A stretch of DNA of 64,000 nt from Heterostelium album PN500 (taxonomy: Eukaryota; Evosea; Eumycetozoa; Acytosteliales; Acytosteliaceae), in assembly GCF_000004825.1 (NCBI RefSeq), contig NW_008805068.1, positions 868,001-932,000 of the forward strand, given 5' to 3'. How positions within the stretch are numbered: the first letter of the stretch is position 1; each line of letters starts with the position of its first letter. The position numbers and the translations under genes were made by a program. Under the pieces are notes generated by a model. That model made no database searches and was not told the origin of the DNA. It saw only the letters and a list, made by a program, of their open reading frames with translations. This document shows, in pieces, positions 10,470-23,608 of the stretch.

Positions 10470-11090
10470 ACTAATTTTAAACCCAGTTGGTCAATATAAA
10501 GAATACAATTTTACTCCCAGTTGCGCTTTTGGTAGTGGTCTTAGAATTGGAGATCTCTATTGACTTTGTCTTGGTTGATGTTTTAGATTTTGAATTGGGT
10601 GACTTTGGAGTTAATCCGTCAACATTGACTATACCTATTAATAAAAAGAATTAGAAATTATAAAGAATAGTTATGATATTAAAATAAACATACGTATATT
10701 CTCTTTTACCCATCTCTTCAAACCATTTATGACTATTGGAATTCTTGCTCGAAGAATTTAATTAAACAAGCAGGATTTCAAAAATATAAGAAAACTCCCG
10801 AAATAGTTGATGGACCTTTAATTCTAAAATAAGTAGAGCAGACCATATGACAAGATGTACAACTGACTCCTTTAGGATATTCAATTGAGATAGTTGTATC
10901 CTAAAAATTGCCAACTTTTTTGATATGTGATGAAACCTGGGCTATAACTTGGTTACAAAGACATGCTGCTGGTTTGTCGACTTCATAGCCAGATATGGTT
11001 GGCTCTTCCTTAATCTTAATTTGTGATGGTAATGGTGATGAAAGAGGTTCACTGTGGGACTTGTGTGTGGTATTGTTGTTGCTATATCAA
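10470..11090 (-). pseudogene. Decayed coding remnant
   Basis: Minus-strand sequence has coding-like stretches. One of about 66 codons (near 11080-10900) has an Ile/Lys/Glu-rich part and CLCNQV. Another has the cluster CTSCHMVC. A lysine/serine/threonine-rich last exon (about 10632-10480) follows a plausible acceptor (TTATTAATAG). Stops separate the pieces and no convincing start is seen. The Cys pairs hint at a zinc-binding protein. It lies between the transposon and the Crinkler-like gene and could be a host gene or element relic. I do not recognise the family. Confidence 0.35.
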
Positions 11091-11398
11091 TGTTGTTCTT
11101 GTATTTATGAGAATTGATTTATAATTTATAATACTACAGTAAAATAAATCTTAATTTCAAATCCTAAGTAATCCTTTTTTAATAATTTAAATAAAAGGAT
11201 GCTGGTAGATGAGATGTCTGTCATCATTTTTTAAATATATATATACAAGAACCAAACAAAAAAACAAACATTCAGTCAGAATTTTACAACACTCGAACAG
11301 ATATCCAAGTACTAGTGTCGTTATATATATATATATATATATTACTCTTGTTATCTCTATAATAATAATAATAATAATAATCAATTAATACCTCCAAG
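11091..11398. other. Spacer with simple repeats
   Basis: It contains a (TA)n tract near 11322-11342 and an (AAT)n tract near 11361-11382. No gene was found. Confidence 0.5.
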
Positions 11399-12907
11399 AT
11401 GTCTTGTATGTTTGTTGGCATACTTTCACTCTCACAGTACAATGCTCGTTACTTACAAGTTTAATCTTTCTCTATACTTATAGTAAGTAATGCGCTTGAT
11501 GCCATTTTCGCGAGCAATCTTACCGATCCTTTGAAGCAACAATGCAGAGACCTTCTCAAGCGTGACATAAACGAGGCTGCATTCATTGTCGATTCATGGA
11601 ACAGATCAAAAGTTGCCAATCCTCCTGATAATACTATTCTTGATGATTATCTTACCAAGATGATTGCCACTGCACCTACCACTGTAGTCGATACCACCAA
11701 TGGTAATAAGTTTACTTAATCTACATACATACATATACACACATACATACACACTTACATACATTATTACCCTCTTTCAATAAAATACACCTATATAGTT
11801 CCTTGCATCTATCTTTACTCTTTGTTATTTTACATTGGTAAGAATATCATATTATAATATACATATAAACATATAAATATAATACTTACAACTTTGATAT
11901 AAGATTAGGAATTACTTTGGGAATAGTTTTGGTACAAGGAATATAGATTTAATGAATGTACATTTTAGAATTATAATAATCCAAGCCATATCAGAAAAAC
12001 AAGTCAAGATGATGGATGATGCTTTTAAGTCTATCTCACAAAATATAGACAAGCATTTTGAGATGATTCAAGATCACCTCAAAGATCTAAATCCGTTTGA
12101 GACGGTTTCGATGTCCAGAGTTAGCACAGATGCTTGGGTTAATACTCAAAGACGTTTGGGTATCGACATCGTTGATGCAAAAGCCGATTTTGGTCGTCCT
12201 TTCGCAGATACAATTTCCGGCTACGAATGGACCTATCAGACTGAACAACAACAGATTGATGCATGCCTTCAGTATTTCAAACTAAATTTTCAGTCCGCAG
12301 TTCCAGAAGTCAAATTTCAAGATGTATCAAAAATCCAACAATTCCTCACATCTCGTCTTCCATTGGCTGTTGGATTTAAAGGTACGTCAGATATTGTAGG
12401 CACTCTCTCCACCAATGACGCATTAGATGCAGTCCGAAGCAATATGGTGTTTGTCATTGAGTTGAAGAAAGACCCTATGGGTGGAGCTTTCTCAAATACC
12501 AGTATTAATCAGGCCAACTCTCAGCTCCTATGTGCTAACCATTATTCCACAAATCCAGTACTCCACATACTGACCAATCTTAGTAATCTTTGGAACTTCA
12601 GATGGTTATCACCTCCAGGACAGATCCTATCACTAAGTGCTGCATATCCATCAGAAGCTTATCGCCTGATGCAAATGTATGTTGAAAAGAGAACAGGTGT
12701 GTCATTTACAGGAAAGGCAAATGAAATCAACCCTTTTTTTTTGATGTTCCAAGTCAAAAACCTGCACTTCTTGAATCCACAATCGAAAAAGAACTGTCTC
12801 AAATTGACGATATAGCCAAAATTGAAGACCTTTTTGACATCCTTGAGCCATTTGAAGCAAAGCAATTGATTGTGGAGAATATGATGATCAGATCCTTAAA
12901 TAGCTAG
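11399..12907 (+). pseudogene. Crinkler-like PD-(D/E)XK nuclease-domain gene, broken
   Basis: Three probable exons encode a helical N-terminal part and then a domain with LPLAVGFKGTSDIVG, VFVIELKK and a following NSQLLCAN/LTNLSNLWNFRW segment. This D...ExK order, with a later Gln-rich helix and an LTNL-W-FRW strand, matches the restriction-endonuclease-like domain of eukaryotic Crinkler (CRN) proteins. That assignment rests on motif recall. The gene looks broken once near its 3' end, so it is either a recent fossil or a sequencing artefact. Age seems low because the rest reads well. Confidence 0.5.
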
Positions 12908-13280
12908 ATGTAGTACCACTCAAACTACCATTGATATTGGCAAATTAATCACAATAATAAAAAAAAATGTTAATTATCTTTATTTATTTTTAAACAAATA
13001 TTTAATTATATTACAAAGTTTTAAATAGTGTAATTTATTAAAAAAATGAATGAAAATGTTAATGTATTGAATTATTCATATTATTATATTAATGATCTTT
13101 GAATAACTTTTTGTATGAATTCAATCTGTTTTTATTCTTGTCAATTCTCTTATTGTCATCACTGTTTCACCAATTCATTAGTCAATGTCGAATAAATTTA
13201 AAGAAACATAATTTTTTTTTTTATATGATATGAACAAACAATTTGTTATTGTATTATATATTTTATTATGGTCAATCAAT
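12908..13280. other. Spacer between convergent genes
   Basis: This is AT-rich sequence between the Crinkler-like relic and the 3' end of the sterol reductase gene. No gene is seen. Confidence 0.5.
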
Positions 13281-14690
13281 TTAGAAGATGTATGGGATGA
13301 ATACGTATGGTACACGACGGCAATACTCCTTCCAGTCATCTCCGTACTTCTCAAGGCATGCACGATGATCACGGTGGCAACGATGGAAATCAAGAGTGGT
13401 AAAGTAGATACCGTAGAAGTATGGAACGATTGAGTCGAAACCACATGGCAAACACCAGGCCCATGAGATGATGATATCACCAGTGTAGTTGAGATGACGG
13501 CAGATACCCCAGAAACCGGATACCAACAACTTGGTACCACGCTTGGTGGCGATAAACTCTGGACGCTTACCCCAGATTGGATTCTCTGGATTACGACGGA
13601 AAGCGTGCTTTTGTGAGTTGACCCAACGGAACAAGTAGAAACCGACAGAGAAGATGGCCAATACGAGGAGAGCGTACTCGTTGGTGATTTGGATTGGCTT
13701 ACCGGCGGCATCGGTGTGCTTCAAGATGTAGTAGGTTTGGAAGCAGTAGGTGAATGGAACCCAGGCGAGATCACCATAGACCAACATGTAACCAAACTTC
13801 TCAGTGATAATGTCCATGGTGGTGAGGATAGCTTCTTCGTGGTAGTAGTAGTCAGCGATGTACCAGGCGTGGAAGGCGGAAACCATGATGGTTGAAATTG
13901 GGATGAATCCGAATTGCTCGTATTGCTTGGCGGCAATGGAGAAGTTGAACAAGACCCAGAGGATCAAACCTGGACGAGCTTCACAGAACAACTTGAGATC
14001 GAATGAACCAATACGTGGATTACGGGCAAATCCCATCCAGAAATCGTAGAAGAAGTAACCAGACATACGCTCTTCCTCATCCTTGATCTTGGCGTGGATC
14101 TTCAAGAGGATGGTAAAGACGAACGACCAGATGTTGACGACGGTCAACATTGGGGCGTAGTGGTCGTAGAGGATGGTTGCTTTGTACAATCCAAAGTAGG
14201 CACCGGCTGGAACGGCAATCATGGTGATCCACCATGAAGCCCAACCGTTGAGAACGTATGGCAAACGCTTACCACCTGGGAGGGGACTACCGAGGGTGGC
14301 TTTTCCTGGGACAAAGTGTTGCAAGAATGCTTGGAAGAAGAACCAGGCAAAGTAGATAACGGCGGCTTCCTTGGTTGGGTAGGCATAAGAGATGACGAGG
14401 TAGTAGAGGTCAACAAAGAACTTTTGGAATCCGGCGACGCTCAATTCCTCTGGACGCAATGGGTAACCTTGGTTAAACTCGAGCGATGCCCACAACCAGT
14501 AGACCAAGATTGGCAAACCAAATGTAAGCAATGGAGTTCCGATGGCACCACCGAATTCATTGGCTTTGGCTGGCTTCTTGAGGTCCTCTAGCTCCTTACG
14601 TTGCTTATCGGTAAGGTTGGAGCTGAAATCAACATCAGAGTTGCTGACGCTATTGGTGTTAGCGTTTTGACGCTTTGAAACAGTTGACAT
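13281..14690 (-). CDS. ERG4/ERG24-family sterol reductase
   Basis: A single-exon, 469-residue multi-pass membrane protein. The C-terminal signature LLVSGFWGICRHLNYTGD, then PYFYGIYF, HRCHRDH, EKYGDDWKEYC and VPY, is diagnostic of the family that reduces sterol double bonds with NADPH in the endoplasmic reticulum. The N-terminal EFGGAIGTP favours a C-14 reductase. SGFWG, NYTGD and HRCHRD resemble 7-dehydrocholesterol (delta-7) reductases. I therefore leave the substrate open between delta-14 and delta-7. Codon use is strongly biased and GC-rich relative to neighbours, as for a highly expressed gene. The start ATG follows an A/T-rich leader and the length matches the family. Confidence 0.9.
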   Translation of the reverse strand: MSTVSKRQNANTNSVSNSDVDFSSNLTDKQRKELEDLKKPAKANEFGGAIGTPLLTFGLPILVYWLWASLEFNQGYPLRPEELSVAGFQKFFVDLYYLVISYAYPTKEAAVIYFAWFFFQAFLQHFVPGKATLGSPLPGGKRLPYVLNGWASWWITMIAVPAGAYFGLYKATILYDHYAPMLTVVNIWSFVFTILLKIHAKIKDEEERMSGYFFYDFWMGFARNPRIGSFDLKLFCEARPGLILWVLFNFSIAAKQYEQFGFIPISTIMVSAFHAWYIADYYYHEEAILTTMDIITEKFGYMLVYGDLAWVPFTYCFQTYYILKHTDAAGKPIQITNEYALLVLAIFSVGFYLFRWVNSQKHAFRRNPENPIWGKRPEFIATKRGTKLLVSGFWGICRHLNYTGDIIISWAWCLPCGFDSIVPYFYGIYFTTLDFHRCHRDHRACLEKYGDDWKEYCRRVPYVFIPYIF

Positions 14691-15407
14691 TGTTTGTTGA
14701 GATTTGTTGGAAATACTTTCTTTTTTTTTAGAATTGGTTGGTTGTTGTTAATTAATTTTTTTTGTTCGTTATTGGATTTTTAGAAACAAAAAGTAGAACT
14801 CTATTTAAATAAATTTAAATAGAGGCGGTAATAATTAATTTGGAAAAAACAACAAATAAAAAATGTTGGAAAAAGATGAAAGTGATACAACGAAAGTGAA
14901 GAAATAAAACAAACGATGATAAAGTTAAAATGAGTGGAGTCAGCTCTGATCAACAGAAGGTTGGATAGAGAACAGATCCCAAAAAAAAAAATTAAAAAAA
15001 AAAAAGAATTGAAAAAAATTAAAAAAAAAACTAAAAAGAAAAAAATAACTATCAACTAAAGATGGCGGTCACATTTAAATCCCAGCTATAAATTTTCGCT
15101 TTTTTAAAAAAAGATAAAAAAACCTAGACTCCACTTCCTTATTCATCTTCATCAATTGCTTGTTCAAAAAAAAACAAAAAAAAACAACAAAACCAAACAA
15201 AAAAAAAATGTTGCAACAAAAAAATTGATTTTGTTTTTTTTTTGATTTTTGGAAGTTCTATGTCGCCTTATTGGTTGTCGATCAACTTTTACCAGAGATG
15301 TGATCAAGTTACAACAAAAAAGAAATCAAATAATCTTAATTGATTATTAAAGAAATAAGAATGGTTTTTTTACATTATACATTTTAATTATTTATTTTAT
15401 AAATTAT
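14691..15407. other. Sterol reductase upstream region
   Basis: About 0.7 kb with long A and T runs and no convincing frame. It should contain the promoter of the sterol reductase and the 3' end of the secreted-protein gene, both on the minus strand. Confidence 0.5.
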
Positions 15408-16187
15408 TTAATATTTTCTTTTGGTTCTTAAAAGTTTTTCTTTTTTCTCTTTTTTAAATATCCAAGGACCATTTGGAACATGATGTTCATCGACAAATGA
15501 CCACATAACCATGTCTCTTGATTTTATATGATTTAGCATACCTAGCACTTGGGCAAGAGCTGGTGAAATTCCAATTCCACCGTGTTCATACTCAGGTATT
15601 GCATGTGCAGGTCCGAAAACATAGTCGAAATCATCGCTACCACCAGGTCCTACATCTTCCAATTGACAATATCCCTCGACTTCGTGGGTGGCAACACGAA
15701 TCCAGCGGTGTTGTATGATCGAATCTCGGTGGTCATTCAAATCGATTTCATCTGCCCACGGGATATGAATCGAAGAAATCTTTCGACCCCATTGATCCAA
15801 GTCGTTATATGGCAGAGCACAATAAAACACATTCTGTCGTGGCATGAATTTGATAGGAAAGAATCCTGAACGATTCTGACTATCGGGATAATCGATACCA
15901 CCCATAGACTCTATCCAATTCGGATCCCATGAACTGGCATTCGGTGATTTTTCGAAATTGGTATTATTATTCTCACCAATATAATGTAGAACCGGTTTTA
16001 TATTGAAATGTGTTACAAAGCTTAAAAAATGCTAAGATATTGTTTTAATTATTATTGTTTCTACCAAAATCAATTAATTTGAAATACTTACTTCATGACC
16101 ACATGGTTTTAATGATATTACAGAACTAGTAAAAACTAATAATATTAAGAATAAAAATTGTTGAAAAATATATTCTTTATTCATCAT
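15408..16187 (-). CDS. Secreted protein of unknown function (DVGP/YVFG motif)
   Basis: Two exons (16187-16092 and 16031-15408), joined in phase 0, give 239 residues. The start MMNKEYIFQQ is followed by a hydrophobic stretch (FLFLILLVFTSSVIS), a clear signal peptide. The mature part has NVFYCALPYNDLD, CQLEDVGPGGSDDFDYVFG and GIGISPALAQVLGM, then a Trp-rich end (PNGPW). The pattern DVGP, DD, YVFG, G(I/L)xISPA, LG and GPW recurs, as I recall, in uncharacterised secreted proteins of bacteria and fungi, and the strand pattern may fit a barwin/RlpA-like barrel; both are recollection or inference. The last residues are strongly basic. It shares a promoter region with the divergent RIO2 gene. Confidence 0.7.
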
Positions 16188-16669
16188 AGAATAGTTTAAA
16201 ATTCATATTAAAAAGGTTAGAATAATTATTATTATTTCACTTTAATATCTATATTATTTTTTTTTTAATACTTTTTTTTTAAACAGTTTCCATTGATAAT
16301 AAGAAAATAAAATAAATGATAAAAGATAACAACTGATTAAAATAAACTATATAAAAATCAATTTATTTATTTAATGTGTTAATTCAATCAGATTACAAAC
16401 ACACACATCTAAATATATCATCAAAATTTAATTTTAATTTATTTATTTTTATTTTTATTTTTGTTGATCAATAAATTTATTGATTATAATTTATTAATTT
16501 AAATTATCTTTATTATTACAATCAAAAATAATAAATGAATAAAAAATGAAAAAAATAAAAATAAATAAATAAAAAAACGAGTGTGAAAAATTTCTTCGTT
16601 TTTTATAAAATTTTGTTATTATTAAATTTATTAATTGTAAAAGAAGAATACAATAATAATCATAATAGT
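16188..16669. promoter_or_regulatory. Divergent promoter region, secreted protein / RIO2
   Basis: This is a 482-base, very AT-rich stretch between two divergent start codons. It holds a perfect 18-bp palindrome, ATCAATAAATTTATTGAT, at 16467-16484. The function is inferred from position only. Confidence 0.45.
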
Positions 16670-18546
<1,877 letters not shown>

Positions 18547-18810
18547 GCAACAATCATTAATCAACCAAAACAAAACAATAATAAACAAACAAGCAAACAA
18601 ATTAAATAAATAAATTATTTCATTATATTTAAAACATAAACATTAAAAATTTTAAAGTTATTCAAATATTTGAATTTTTGAAATACTTTCCCGCCTTTTT
18701 TTTTTTTTTTTTCAAACAATTATTAATTAAACTTTTAAATTTCTTAACAATTATTGTATACTATTATATCACATTTGTTACTATTTTATTCAAATATATA
18801 TAACTGAAAA

Positions 18811-20468
18811 ATGGAGAAATATAGTTTTGGAATGAGAACAAATGCAGAGATTAAAGAGCAAATCGGTATCATCGTTGGAGGTACTTTTTCAGATGACGAT
18901 TTAACGAAACCACAACCTGAGACAATGAAAAGAGTATACGAGAGATTACTTCATGAGGCCACTCAATTCAGTTCAGAAGAAAGTCGTCAAATAAATTTTC
19001 ATAGATGTAATATGTTGGCCTATCCAGAGCTTCACGATGAATCAATAGGAGAGGTTGCATTCATTAGATCATTGTAAGTACTTTTATATAATACTATTCT
19101 ATTTAAAAGGTAGAAATTTAATGAAATTCTAATTTTAATTAATTTGATACAATTATAATGATTACTATAGAATTAGATTTATGAAATCAATTGGTGCAAA
19201 TGACTTTGGAACACGTGATATCTATAGACCAGAGTATCAGAGAACCAAGAAAGCATTGAGTGCACTGATCAATTTCTTTATTTACAGAGACCAAAAGATT
19301 AATATTCACATGGAGATGTCAAAGGAAGTAGATGATACCATTACAAAGCATGGCATTGTCAAGGAGGAAGCAATTCATGTTGCCGACGAATATGAACAGG
19401 TCTTGGAAAAGAAGGCAATCCTCGACAAGGAGGTCTCTGACCTGAGGGACGAGCTTCACCATTCAGAATCACAGCTCGAGACACTCGTTAAGGAGTACAA
19501 CGATACCAAGGCAGCCTACGAGCAATTGGATACCGTTAATCAGGAACTCCTCACAAAGATCGAACAATACAACTTTTCAATTTCATCAATCTCTCAGGAA
19601 ATTTCAAATATCGATCCAATGATTGTTAGATCACCTGATAAAGTTAAAAGAGTAATTATTAGTTAACAATATTATATATCATTTCGTAACAAATAACTAA
19701 TATATAACAAAAAAAAAAAAAAAAAGATGTTGGAAAATATGGAAAACAATATTATTATGGAAAGAGAAGAGATTACAAGATTAGATGATGAAATTAAAAA
19801 GATACAATTTAAATACAATAGAGTTGATAAGATGAAAAAGGTAAGAGCAATAATTATAGTTTAAAAGATTAAAAAAAAATGCTAATTATTTAAAAATCAA
19901 CAGGATATGTCAAAGACATTGTCATTGGTAGAGAAAGCAACAGACGAACACCAGAAATATAAAAAAGTTAGACAAATCTTAAAGGATTTACAAAAAAAGT
20001 ATACAGATCAACAGAAATCATTAAAAGATTTAGAAGGTGTAATTACTGTATGTATCGATTAATATATATATAGATATTTAAAATTTTATTAACTTTTATA
20101 AATCAAAACAAAACAAAATAAAGAGATTAGAAAAGAATTGTTCAAGTCAGAGTGATACATTGGCATCAATTCAACAAAGATTTAAGAATCACAAGGAACA
20201 GTGGAATAGCACAATGATGGAGGTTGAAAATGAAACTCAGACACTGTTACGTGAGAAGCAAGAGATCAAAGAACGTTGTGATGAAATAGATCTTCAAATA
20301 CAAGCTAATGAGCAAGAACTTGAGACTGCCATCAAAGAGAACGAAGAAACTCGTCGTAAAATCATCGAACATTTTTACTTATTAATCGAATCAATTCAGT
20401 CATATCACCAGAGTATCGATTCAATCATTGAATCACCTCCAGAAAAGCTCACCTCTGAATATCAATAA
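18811..20468 (+). CDS. nuf2: Kinetochore protein Nuf2
   Basis: Five exons (18811-19073, 19171-19651, 19727-19840, 19904-20047, 20124-20468) give 448 residues, close to the family length. The N-terminal 150 residues form the calponin-homology-like Nuf2 domain (NAEIKEQIG near the start, then IRFMKSIG, FGTRDIYRPEYQRTKKALSALINFFIYRD). The remainder is a nearly continuous coiled coil. Nuf2 pairs with Ndc80 in the Ndc80 complex, which links kinetochores to spindle microtubules. All four introns are short and restore the heptad-rich frame. The gene lies head-to-tail behind RIO2 with a 264-base gap. Confidence 0.93.
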
Positions 20469-20767
20469 TTAGATATCAATCATCTTTTTGTTTTTCATTT
20501 GTATATACTATTTAATACTCTCTTCTTCTGTCTCTCCTCTTTTATATTTAAATTTAAATAAATATTTTCTTTTTTTTTTTTTTTGTTCTTTTGGTAGAAA
20601 AAATATTATAATATCTTTTTTATTATTATTTTTAAAATAAAAGTTGAGTGTTTAGATTTATAGTTGTGAGAAATTCGATTGAATTGTTGTTTGTTGTTGT
20701 TGGTTTGTTGTTGTACGTTGTTTGATTTCGTTGTAATTATAGTTATAATAATTTGTGGATCGATAAT

Positions 20768-21339
20768 TTAAATCTTTCCAAGTCTCTTCTTTAATGATCT
20801 CATTCTCTTTCTAAGCTTTCTTTGTTTGTGTTTGGTCATCTTTAACTTTCTCTTTTTGATAATACTAGACATTTCAATTGATTCATGTACTTGTTCCTCC
20901 TTAACTCCGTTATCAATCATCATTTCGTCGTTGAATACAATACTATTTATATCATATCTGTTAACTTTAATTTGTTCTTCTTGTTGTTTCTTTTGATAAA
21001 ACTCTAATGCTAAATTAACAAATTTATAACAATATTAATAAAAAGAATCAAACAAAAAGCTGTATCATACATACGTTTATAATTTAATGGAAACAAATTG
21101 AAAATATCATTTGTATTACAAAACAATGGTGAATTATTCGATGATGATGATGAATGTATATTACTTGGTTGAGAAGATATTGATTTAAAAGTTGTTTGTT
21201 TATTGAATTTGTTATATAGGTTGTTGTTGATGTTGGCGTTGTTGAAATCTGTAATGAAAGATCTGGTTGCTGTCATTGGCTGTGCAACTTTGCCAAAGAG
21301 TGATGAAGCACATCTCAATGTGCCCTTTTGTAACATCAT
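20768..21339 (-). CDS. Mitochondrial ribosomal protein mS38-like (Cox24/AURKAIP1)
   Basis: Two exons (21339-21075 and 21009-20768) give 168 residues. The C-terminal SSIIKKRKLKMTKHKQRKLR plus the following RMRSLKKRLGK is the basic KRRxKMxKHK signature of mS38/Cox24/AURKAIP1, a small-subunit mitochondrial ribosomal protein. The start MMLQKGTLRCASSLFGKVAQ is rich in Arg, Ser and Ala without acids, fitting a mitochondrial presequence. The middle is Asn/Ser-rich and not conserved. I chose the first of the two Met codons because a stop lies upstream in frame. The gene is divergent from SEH1 and convergent with Nuf2. Confidence 0.78.
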
Positions 21340-21708
21340 TTCCGCTTTGTTACAAAGTATCAATCTGAGTTAACAAGCTAATAATTAATAAAAAAGAGGA
21401 TATATACGAACTAACTTTGTTTCAAATCAAAAAAAAAAAACAATTAATGCAAGTCGATTTTTTTTTTTTTTTTTTTTTTTTTGATTTTTAAATTCAAAGC
21501 GCATCAATAATGAGCAATGTGATCACACACCATCATTATTTTTAAAAACGTTACAAAAATTATTGATATTGTCTTTTTTTTTTTTAATTTTAATTAAAGC
21601 TATATTTTTATTTATAACTAATAAAATAAATATATCTTAATTAGATTGAACTTTATAGATTATACATATATATATTTATATAGATAGATAGATAAATAAA
21701 TTATAATA
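21340..21708. promoter_or_regulatory. Divergent promoter region, mS38-like / SEH1
   Basis: 369 bases with long poly-T tracts (around 21460-21482) and a TATATAGATAGATAGATAAAT simple-repeat region near 21674-21696. Promoter role is inferred from the divergent starts. Confidence 0.45.
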
Positions 21709-22809
21709 ATGGTAAATATTAATATTAAAAACATTAAAGTTGTTTGTTTTCATTCATTAATGATTATATAATAAATAATTTAGAGAGTATTTCATAGATT
21801 CCCAACTCAACATGATGATTTGATTCATGATGTTAGTTATGACTTTTATGGCAAGCGTTTGGCAACTTGCTCTTCGGATCAGAAAATTAAAGTGTGGGAT
21901 TTGAATGAAAATGGTAAGTGGGTGATGTCTGCAGAGTGGAAATCACATTCTGGCTCGGTGTGGAAGGTTGCATGGGCACATCCAGAGTATGGACAGGTTT
22001 TGGCATCGTGCTCTTTTGATAGAACCGTTTGTATCTGGGAGGAAGGCGAGGATGAGAGACAGGTGAAACGTTGGCAACTCAAAGCAACCTTGGTAGACTC
22101 ACGTGACTCTGTTACCGACATAAAGTTTGCACCAAAGGCATTCGGATTGAGACTGGCAACTTGCTCGTGCGACGGATACATTCGTATCTACGAGGCAATG
22201 GATATTATGAATTTGTCGCAGTGGTCGTTGGTCGAGGAGTTCGAGTCGCAAAAGGGTAGCTCCAACTGCATCAGTTGGAATCCAAATACATTCGACAAGC
22301 AGATGATTGCACTCGGATCGAACGATCCATTTATAAAGATCTGGGAATACAATGAAGCCAATCGAAAGTGGGTGTTGATGGACACAGTCTACTCGTCGAC
22401 CACCACTTCAACCCCAACGGTTTCGTTCAATCCCGCATCGTCACTGAGTGGAATCACACAGACCAGCGGGTCCGGTGCATCTGGCACCCCGGATGTCGAG
22501 TCGAATCGCGCCATCCACGACATCTGCTGGGCTCCAAACATGGGAAGAACCTACCACCTTATAGCGACAGCATCGAAAGATCACAACGTTCGTATTTGGA
22601 AGTTGACCAACGACAAATCAAAGTTAGAGATGAAAGAGGTGCTTTGTAGCTCCATTCACAAGTCAGAGGTGTGGAGAGTAGAATGGAACATCACAGGTAC
22701 AATTTTAGCAAGCTCAGGTGATGATGGAAATGTTTGTCTGTGGAAATGTAATATGAATGGTGAATGGAAACACATGTCGACGATTAGTGGTGAAGAAGAT
22801 TTAAAATAA
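21709..22809 (+). CDS. seh1: Nucleoporin SEH1 (WD40 protein)
   Basis: The first exon is only the start codon (21709-21711). It is followed by a 72-base intron and one long exon (21784-22809), giving 342 residues. The protein begins MRVFHRFPTQHDDLIHDVSY and carries six WD40 repeats, with motifs such as LATCSSDQKIKVWD, VLASCSFDRTVCIWE, LIATASKDHNVRIWK and LASSGDDGNVCLWK. SEH1 belongs to the Nup107-160 (Y) complex of the nuclear pore and to the SEA/GATOR complex that controls TORC1. Length and repeat spacing match the family. Without the ATG-only exon there is no good Met before the first blade. Confidence 0.92.
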
Positions 22810-22984
22810 AGTAAAAGTAAATAAATAAAAAAAAAGAATAAAAACAATCAATCATATCAATCATATTTAATTTTTTATGTGAAATCATAACTTTATAACT
22901 TTATACGATCAATTATAACTTTATAAGAATGTCAATGAAATAAATGTTTTCTTTATTTACCAATTTGTAAAATCGTTGTGCAAA

Positions 22985-23275
22985 TGTTGATTGAATATGA
23001 CTCTCAGAGGTCCACTAGTGAAGTTTGTGGATTTGGTGTTGGGGAGGTGAGTTACTGTGAAACTTTGGGTACTAACATCCACAAATCAAAATAACAATAA
23101 AGATATATAGTTTTCTATTTTATATTATCTGAAATTCAAATATGGTATAAGTAAAGGGGACAATGACCCAGAATGGAATTAATTTGCAATGGTCACCTCC
23201 CAGTCGACAAATTGTTTGAAAAGATTTTAAAATAAAAATGATCTTAACCATTGAGATTGCAATGATCATTTGCTT
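22985..23275. ncRNA. Candidate structured RNA locus
   Basis: This stretch stands out from the surrounding AT-rich spacer. TTTGTGGAT (23024-23032) pairs with ATCCACAAA (23077-23085), enclosing a G-rich 44-base loop. Further on, GACC/GGTC arms near 23166-23205 and an AAATGAT...ATCATTT arm pair with an inner CATTG/CAATG stem (about 23236-23272) could form two more hairpins. Upstream, ATAACTTTATA is repeated three times around 22890-22925. I do not match it to a known RNA class, and the strand is undetermined. Confidence 0.3.
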
Positions 23276-23576
23276 TGCATAAAATTGATTCAAATAATAA
23301 GAAGCAAAAAAACATGATTGAAAAATAAATAAAAAATTTAAAAAAAAAAGAACTTAAAAAAAATTAAGAGATTCTTTAAATTTTGAAAAAATAATTATTA
23401 AATTTAGTGTTGATTCGTGTGTGGTCACTCTGATCATCACACCACCAAGAAGAAATTCTCAAAAAAAAAAATTATTGCGAAATTCTATAAAAACCCAAAA
23501 TTTAAGCAAAATTTCAAAAGAAAATCTCGTTTCTGAATGATATAATGTGAGTTTTTTTGCCCTCTTTTTTTTTTGT

Positions 23577-23608
<32 letters not shown>

